DNA of 64,000 nt from Triatoma infestans (lineage: Eukaryota > Arthropoda > Insecta > Hemiptera > Reduviidae): NCBI GenBank assembly GCA_011037195.1, contig JAAEAF010004993.1:1-64000 (forward strand), read 5' to 3'. The notes under the pieces were generated by a model. It was not told where the DNA came from and made no database searches. It saw nothing but the letters and a program-made list of their open reading frames with translations. Of the stretch, positions 45,201 through 54,200 are shown piece after piece. The translations under genes and the position numbers were made by a program. The stretch's first letter is position 1, and every line of letters starts with the position of its first letter.

Positions 45201-48200
45201 TCTATGAGTAAATAGAATTGCCTGGGTCTTAATAGGATTAATAGAAAGACCCTTATCCTGTGTCCAACAATATACCATGTTAAGGGCGCTTTGCATTAGG
45301 TCCGAAATAGTGGACAAACAGCGCCCTAACAATAAAATAACACCATCATCGGCATATGCTTGCACATAAAATCCCGATGAATTCATCCTAACCAAAAGGT
45401 CATCCATGACGATGCACCACAACTTAGGTGAGAGACAACCCCCTTGAGGGCAACCTCTCCCCACTTGTACTATCATGGTGCGCCCGCCAAGGGAAACCTG
45501 TATAACCCTACTCCTAAGATAGACACCTATCCAATTGATTAAGACGGGATGTATACCTTTTCGTACCAAGGCATCTTCCAGAGCATCAAACGATACTCTG
45601 TCAAATGCCCCCTCAACATCAAAGAAACACCCTAGGGCATATTCTTTTATTTCCAAAGCAGATTCTATCCTTCCGACGAGACAATGTAATGCAGTCTCTG
45701 TCGACTTACCCACAATATAAGCATGTTGGTTAGGATGGAGTGGATGATCCCTTAATGGGCCATCAGTAATATACCTATCCACCAACCTTTCCAAAGTTTT
45801 CAAGAGGAAAGACATAAGACTAATGGGTCTAAATGCCTTGGGGTCGGAGTAGTCATTTCTTCCCGGCTTGGGAATAAAGACTACCCTTACTTCTCTCCAT
45901 AATGTTGGTACATAACCAAACATCAAACATCCTTTAAACAATCTTAACAATACCTTCGTCAGCACGTCCCCACCCTTTTGCAACAGACAAGGATAAATCC
46001 CGTCCGGTCCAGGTGACTTGAAAGGTGAGAAACTTTGTACTGCCCAACTAACTCTATCATGTGTGACAACCTCATCTAAGGTGGATACATCTTCAAGGTC
46101 CCATCTCCTACCACCCACCAAAGACGAAGCAGCATTTAAACCAATATTATCCGGGAAGTGAGTATCAAGCAAAAGCTGCAGTGTCTCCCCTTCCCCCCCT
46201 GTAAAGGAACCATCAGGGTATCGTAGGGTACCTAACTGACTGTCCCTATCCTTACTAAGAATCCGTACCAATCTAGATGATTCCTGGAACGAATTTATAT
46301 CCTCACAAAAGGATCTCCAGGAATTCCTCTTGGCTCTCCTCAGAGCATATTTATATGCTCTTTTAATACTGTTATAACTATCCCATGATTCCGAAGAATC
46401 AGCAAGGACAGCCTTCCTGTATGAGCCCCTTACCTGTCTCCTTAGTTTTTCCAACGAAGAAGACCACCAGGGATTCTTACTATCCTTAACCACCTGGGGA
46501 GGACAAGACTCCTCGAATGAGGATCTAATGTGTTCATGAAGAATACCAGCCTCCCTTTCCAATTCCTCTATGCCATCAGGGGCTTCTGATTGGATAGTCA
46601 GTTTATCTTCAATAATTCTAGAATATAAACCCCAATCCGCCCTCCTAGGATTCCTATAACTAGCCAGGGTAATTGGATCAATCCCCAGACTAAACCTAAT
46701 CATCCTGTGATCGGAGATGGAAGCCTCAGGACTCACCCTCCAATCCTTAATCAGACCACTAAAATTCCTAGAAGCAAGGGAAATATCAATAACCTGTCTT
46801 CTAATCCTAGTAACAAAAGTGGGTTCAGTACCCCTATTCAGGACCTCTAATCGCGTGCCCACCAGGAAATCCATGAGAGCGCGACCCCTACCATTGGTGT
46901 CGCTGCTGCCCCAGACAACATGATGTGCATTCGCGTCACATCCTATTATAATAGGTATGTCATTGGTCTCCGAATACCGAACCAAACCCATGAACTCCTG
47001 AGGAGGAGGAGAGGGGCCATCATAGGGGAAGTAAGCCGAAGCCACAACTACGTCGCGACGACGCCCACCAACCCCCAGTCCAACCCTCACCGCCACCAAG
47101 TCCCGAGAGCAGAACTGTCGAAGCAGGACAGCGTCGACACTCCGACTGGCAAGAATACATGCCCTAGGAATGTCCCCGCCATCCGCCACGAACAGTCTGC
47201 CATCAACCACACTCAATCCTCGAACCAAACCTTTAAAGGCATAAGGTTCTTGAATTAGAATAAAATATGTATGCAACTTAGCAATACAACGGCATAAGTT
47301 AGCCGTTGCATCTTTGCTATGCTGCAAGTTAACCTGAACCATTTCTACCCTGTCAATCATAGTAATAAGTCAACTAATGTAAGAAATGGAACTTCTGACA
47401 AACTTGATAGCAGGCAGGAACAAAAATAAATGAATAATAATAAAATAAATAAATAAACAAATAATAATAAAATAAATAAATTTAAATAAATAAATAGACC
47501 AATAGATAAATATAAATAAATAAATAAACAAACAAAGAAATATAAATAATAAACAAACAAATAAATATAAATAAATAAATAAAAATGAAAATACCTGCCT
47601 TACATATCTTTCCTTTTTCCTTTGACCACGTTTCAGAAATCGCCGCAGGAGGACAAGTCCTCCGCGGCTCCTCCTGACACGTTCTCCTCCAGAGCAAGCC
47701 TTCCCTGCCTCTGGATATTTTTCCAGATTCCCACCCATTAGTGCATCCAGGCCCTGGTCACCCGACTCTGGATGTACAGAGGAATTACCCCCACCACCGG
47801 TGGCCCCCTCCTCTAAGGGGCCCCCGGCTGACGAATTTAAAATTAAAAACATATAATATAAAATTAAAAATTCATCTCCAGAGCTCTCCACCCTCCACGG
47901 AGCCTCACAATTTGGGACGCTTTGAAGAAGCGCCAGAGCTACCCTAGAGATATAGCGCCCAGGGATTGTGAACCATGGCCCACAATACCCGGGAGCTCAC
48001 CCATGCGTTCTTTACGCTAGCCGATTGACCAGAACTGGGTTAGGCTCTGGCCGCCTGTTTAGTGGAGTCAGGAACCAAAGTGGTGTGTTGGACTGCAAGG
48101 CACGCCGAGGAAACTTGCCTCCAGCGAGAACCTGCATCCTCAACCACCAGGACTTCCCTCCCCCACGACACAGGTATCCACACACGGCAAACATGTGGGT

Positions 48201-51200
48201 GGCACCAGCACGTGCCACTGGCGTGTAAGACTGTAACTATGTAAGTGTATAATGTTAAGGCGTTTAGGTGTAAGTGATGCAATATGAATTCCCACGGAGG
48301 CTCCGCAGCAAAAGAATTCGCTGCAAGAGATTCAGGCCGCACATAAATTATGGCGACCCAAACAGAGGGCAGAAAAGTCTCCACCAACTCACACTCCTAA
48401 TGGGAAAACCACTGCACTTGTTAGTCTGTAATTGTAGCTGAGGTACGTGGGAGTGCTAGGTTCCCAAATAGCCCGAAGGCTACCCTCTGCGTTCACCCTC
48501 CAACTTAGCCACCCACGCTTCCACAAAGTGGAGCGCAGATGTTTCCGGAGCCAGCGACGAGGACGCGTTGGATGGGCTAGAATGAGGTTCCGCGACGGAA
48601 TAGCCGTCTCGAGAAACATAGGGAAGTTTCACCCTATGTGAGTACGAATACTCCCTCAAACCTTTGGCTCCAAATAAAAAGTATAGAAAAGTAATAAAAT
48701 AATGTATATATATATTTTTTTAAATTTCCTATAAATATAAATTAAAATAGATTCTATAATCTAGGGTAAAGAGGGGATTAACCTCCCCTCTAGTTAAGAG
48801 AGGAATTAAATCTTCAGTAGAACCACAATTTTATTTTGTGTCTTACAGGGACGATGTAATCTTCAGCCTGCATTCACATTGTAACTTGGTCAACTAAAAA
48901 TATTTCAACTAATTACCTATTATAACCTCCCATGTTTATAACAATAATTAATCATAAAAATTAAGACTACAACTAAATTTAGTTAACTTTGTGTGGGTCA
49001 AGGCTCATGCAAACATAACGGGCAACGAACTAATTGATTCTTAAGCCAAGTAGGCAATTAATGAGGGAATGATAACTGGCGTAAAAATGGCAACAAAGGA
49101 TTTATTTTCTGTGGGACACCTGAGGATAAAAGTATTCTTGAATGGATTACTATATATATTACAAAATTATGATCAAATATTATTAATAAAACCACAATGC
49201 ATTAATAATACTGGAAAATGCAGATTAATAAAAACAACAAAAAGAAAAAGAAAAAAATAATAATAATATTAAACTCATATAGAAAACCGTGAAGCTATGA
49301 AGACAGAATTTTTAAACTAACACATTTGTTACATCGCAGAAATATAAAAGGGAAACTTAAAAGTAACTAGTGCCAAATCATCTACAGAAATGAAATGGGT
49401 TGAATAGGCCAAGTAAAAGGGATTAGAGGAAATTTTTAGAGGTGGGGTACTATTATAGTAGGAATTATACTGCATTTTACAGTATTATTAATGCATTGTG
49501 ATTCCTCCTCGTATTGTTTTTTTTTTTTTTTTTTTAGATTAAAGCCTTGATAAAGACAGGAAAGTCTGTCAAAATGTTGGCATAATTGAATGTTTTTTCT
49601 TGACCGATCCTCACCAAATTTCTTCATAACATAATTCATCAACAGTCAACAAATTCTTTTATATTTTTTTGTATTTGTTTAGGGATTTTTACCATTTTTG
49701 ATTTACATGGGAAAGATAGAATGTTTGAGAAGAATACTGAGTTGGAGTGACATATAATATAATATAAATATGATGGATAGAATTACCTAAATGACAAAAA
49801 TATAATATAGAGTTTTATATTATATGGTATCGAGCTTTCGACCTGGGAGCCAGGTCATTTTCAAGATAACACAACCAGATAGAATATTTATATATTTATA
49901 AATAAAACAATTAGCAAGGATTGGGAAGTTTCACTGTTACAAATACTGCAATACTTGACAAAGAAACAATATTTCTCAAAAATAGTCTCCAAACATAAAG
50001 AAAGTATTGCATTGAAATCATGTCAGATTTTTGAAATTGAGTTTTAAATTTAGCATGGGAAATGTTTTGAAGTTCTCTGAGCACACAAAAAGTGTTTTTT
50101 GCAAATTCGTGTATGTATTTGATAATTACCTTTTATATTATCAGGGATCTGACAAGAAGCTTCTGGTGAACATTTCCAATTGGAATTACACTTACTGAAT
50201 GTATTTTCCAGTTTTCATATTTGCTCGAAAACGGTTTCTATACCGAGCATATTATTACCATTTATAACCCTATCACTTTTATTATTCTGAAAACTAGTTT
50301 TGGGAAAATTGATTTTAGAAACGTTCTGAAGATTTCCTTTTCTAAAGTAGGATTTCAAAATTACGGCTTCACCACTTTTATATTTTCCAAATTCCAAATT
50401 TCCAAGAAAATCGGTTAATCGAAATTTGATTTCACCGGAAGGTAATAATTTTTCACGATTTCTCAGAAATAGAGCCAACGGTTTTCTTCAATGATTATGA
50501 GTTCTTAGGTTACGCATCCCATTTTTCGTTACAATAAACGGTTCATCTACCTTTTACATAATATTAAGGGAGCTAAGCTAAATTTCAACATTGAAAAAAT
50601 TTATTAATTAGAACTGTGAGAATAGCAGAAAGAGAAAATGTGTAAGTTTTCAGACCAAATTTAAAAAAAAATCATATTTTGGAAATGTAACATTTCTGGG
50701 AAAAAGGTTTTTGAACTTTAGAGATGTTTTTAGTGTGTTTCGTCTAATATGCTTTAACTGGCCTAATGATGATTATTATTAATTAATATTATTAGTAGGT
50801 ACTTACATGTAGAAACTGGCTGAACTCTGAATAATTAATCTCCCTAGTCTTATCTTTTCCAAAATAAAGATCCATTAATGCATTATCTTTATCAAAACAC
50901 AACCTCTGATTTAATTCAGTACATTCTATTACATCACAATATTTCTCTGAATGTACAAATAAAAGAATATTAATTTACAAAATTAATATTATTAAACAGT
51001 TTATAACCGCATAAATTTAAAAGGCCTATAGGCAAACATACGAGACAATCGTGAATGTTGATGACTGTGTATTAGTCAATGATAGACATTGTTTACTAGA
51101 GATAAGGTGTTGGGCATCTTTTCGCTGGAAAATGTAATTAATTCAAACGAAAATTTATATATATAAAAATAGGTTCGTTTTTAGGATTACTACTAGATCA

Positions 51201-54200
51201 GTCATGCGCTATGTCTGTCAGATTTGGGGGTTCCAAGCCTATGATGAAGTAGAAAAATTACAACGAATTTTATAAAAAGGTTGTTTGGACTCCCAACGAA
51301 TGTGCCGGACTATGCGCTGTATTTAGAGACAGAATTATCTCCGCTGTATGTGTTTACTTAAAGATGCACATTAATTATATTATTAGAGTTCTTGACCTTC
51401 CGCCAGACAAACTACTTTTTTTGTTGGCAAAAGAAATAATGAAAAGAAAAATCTATTGGTTTAAGGTGTGGATGTATCTAAAAAATAAATACAATTGAAC
51501 AGTAAACTTAGCGAATGTAACTAGCAATAATGTTCGGGAAAATACAAATTTAATTCTTAATCAGCATGAAATAGAATACAAACAGCAATTTAAAAGTAAA
51601 GCCCAATCTGCTATCCACCATACTTAATATTCTCAACTCTGTTACAGTTTAAACAATAGTTATCTGAACCTACGTAGCTTTGAATATATTAAATATTGTA
51701 TTAAAATCAGAACTGAGTCATTGTCATTAAGTTACAAGCCATGGTCTAAAGATAGAAATTTCTGTTGGTTTTATGTCATTTAAATGTTATTGAAGATACC
51801 TTTCATTTCTTAGCAATGTGCCCAATTTTGAAAGAATTTAGGATAAATTGTTTTAAAAGTGTTAATTAAGAAATAAAATAATTAATAAAATAGAAACATA
51901 AATAAAAAAGAATGCTTGTTTTATTTAAATGGTGGAGACTGGATCAGTTTAGTTAAGTTTATCAAATCAGCATATTACAGAAATTTTTAATCAAAGAATT
52001 CCATTTTTTGTTTAAATGAGAACGTAATTATTAGTTTCAAGATGTATGTTATTTTTTCAGGATGAATTTCTCCTGTTATTTAAGTTTGGTTTTATTTTTA
52101 TGTGAAATTGGAGTTTACCATTTTACTTTATCTATTTATTGTTATTTCATTGAACCATGTGTTGTTTTTTTGCCTATTATTATTGTCACTATTATTCTTA
52201 ATATATTGAGATAACAACTTGACAGACGGTTGTAAGATCATTGTTTTGTCAATATTTTATGTGACTGTGTAAGATAAAAAAAAATAATAATAATATCTTA
52301 TCTATCTATCTACCAAAAAATAGGTTCGTAGTTTTTCAATAATTTCTATAATCCTTCAAAAGTCAATCGGTCAGTTATTCTAGGTAATATCTCATTTACA
52401 AATAGTTTTAAAAAAAATATTTATTTCGCTCCTATCTAACTGATAGAGATTACTTGCTAAATTCATATTTTGAAATGCGTATGCATGCCAAGGGAGTACT
52501 TTAGCACATTATGCTACAGAAAATGAATAAAGGATGCTTCTACATCGAAAAATGGTGAGTATTTATTTGAAATTCCGTTAAAACTTCGATCGTTCTAAAA
52601 GGGTCGAAGATACTTCAAAAGATACTACTACCATCCGCGGAAGTGTTGCTATCAGTCTGGTGAGATATGAAGAGATTTTTCATAATGAACGTTTATATCA
52701 CAACCAAATAATTTTAAACTAAGGCGAACGATTCATTAATTCTCTAAGTTAAGTCATGTTTGAAGTAAACCGTTTTACTCGACAACTGGCGCGAAATTTT
52801 TCTTCCTGTCAGGTGAAATTGCTTAAATTATACAATTTCAAGTAGAAAATTATGAGTTATTCATCTTACTCACTGAAGTTACTACCTTGAATTAGGAACT
52901 GCTTCGAAGGCATCAAAGATTTTTGAATAATCAGCGGAAGATTCGTGGACAGAAGTAAAAAGAAAAAGTTTAAATCTTATCAAATTAAATCCAGTTTTTT
53001 ATAAATTATGTTGATAATAAATGAAAGATGGTGAATATATAGAAGTGAAGGAAAACTTTCAATATAAACGTAATGTGAAGCGAACAAATTAAACGTAATT
53101 AATCAATTGAAATAACAGATTGAAATTAACAAATGAATTTAGGTAATTTAAAGATCGATTCACACTATAGTCAAGACACATCTAGTCAAAACCAAATAAA
53201 AAGTACTGACGAGCACAGTTTACATGGCACCATTCAATCTGTAAGTAACATCAACGTGAAGTCAAAGTTATATGAAGTTGAGATTTCTTCACATGAATAT
53301 TTTGACTTTGAGAAATCACGTTACCTTTCTTTGCAAAACTCCAATACTAAACGCGCCGGGTGAACTAGCCCAAGGGTTGCGAGGGAAGTTTCGCCTTAAG
53401 GGACTCTACTTGTCTAAGCATGTGTAAGAGTAAATACATTTCTGTAAATGAAAAACATTCATTTGGAGGCAAAGTGGCATCTCGAGTAGATCTGGGGGTC
53501 ATCCTTTGTGGGATTTAGATAAATAAGGAGTCCAGGGCTTATTTACATTACAAATGTTTGTAAATGGATGATCAGAGGGAGAATCTTACTGGGATAAATT
53601 CGCGTGCTTGGCTCTTAGACATCGCACACTTGAATATTTGTATAGTACTAACTAGAGAAAGGGAAATCGAACGGCCTCCTCCGCTGGTTTAGATTAGATT
53701 AGATTCTTTGGGGGGTTTGGCTCTTCAGCCTGCGCCACCGCGACCCTCGTAGGTCTATTGTGGCACCTCCTAAGTTGGAGACCCTACCCCCGTCCTGTCC
53801 CCCATCGAACTGTGGAGTCTGGGGAGGTTTCCCCCGGTGGTCAATTAGAGCACCCTCTCGAGTCCTGTCTGCCTTAACACACCCGAGAGGGGTCCCTGGC
53901 TAAGGCCTGTAGGCATCAGCTTTTCTTCTCCGAAGAGGCGGTACCTCAGCCTTACTAGCCCCTCGCACTGATATAGCACATGCAGTGCTGTTTCCTCTTC
54001 TCCCTGACAAAACCTACACAGGCTATCCATTGCAGGCCCATGCGATGCATGTGCTTATTAATTCCGCAATGGCCAGTGAGAACGCCACTGCCATCCGTAT
54101 GGCCACCCGGCCAAGTTGGAGTAATTCTGCCGTTAGCCTGGGCGAGTAGCTATAAATAAACGTTTTCGCCTGCCTCTGGCCTGACCATTCCCTTGATCGG

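Larger units (their letters stand above)
43632..48669 (-). mobile_element. R1/I-group LINE with perfect 15-bp target duplication
   Basis: CCAAATAAAAAGTAT stands at 43617-43631 and 48670-48684, bounding 5038 bp. The 3' end is an AATAATAATAAA tail. Minus-strand order: GC-rich 5' UTR, short ORF1 remnant, ATTT-repeat block, 1046-codon ORF2, shifted C-terminal frame. The perfect duplication and long open ORF2 show a recent insertion. A normal-length gag ORF1 is missing. It lies in the aralar intron upstream of exon 43036-43182. Confidence 0.93.

Noticed and set aside
47357..47697. ORFs rich in Phe/Ile/Tyr/Leu that look like membrane proteins
   Set aside because: They are products of the AAAT tetranucleotide repeat.
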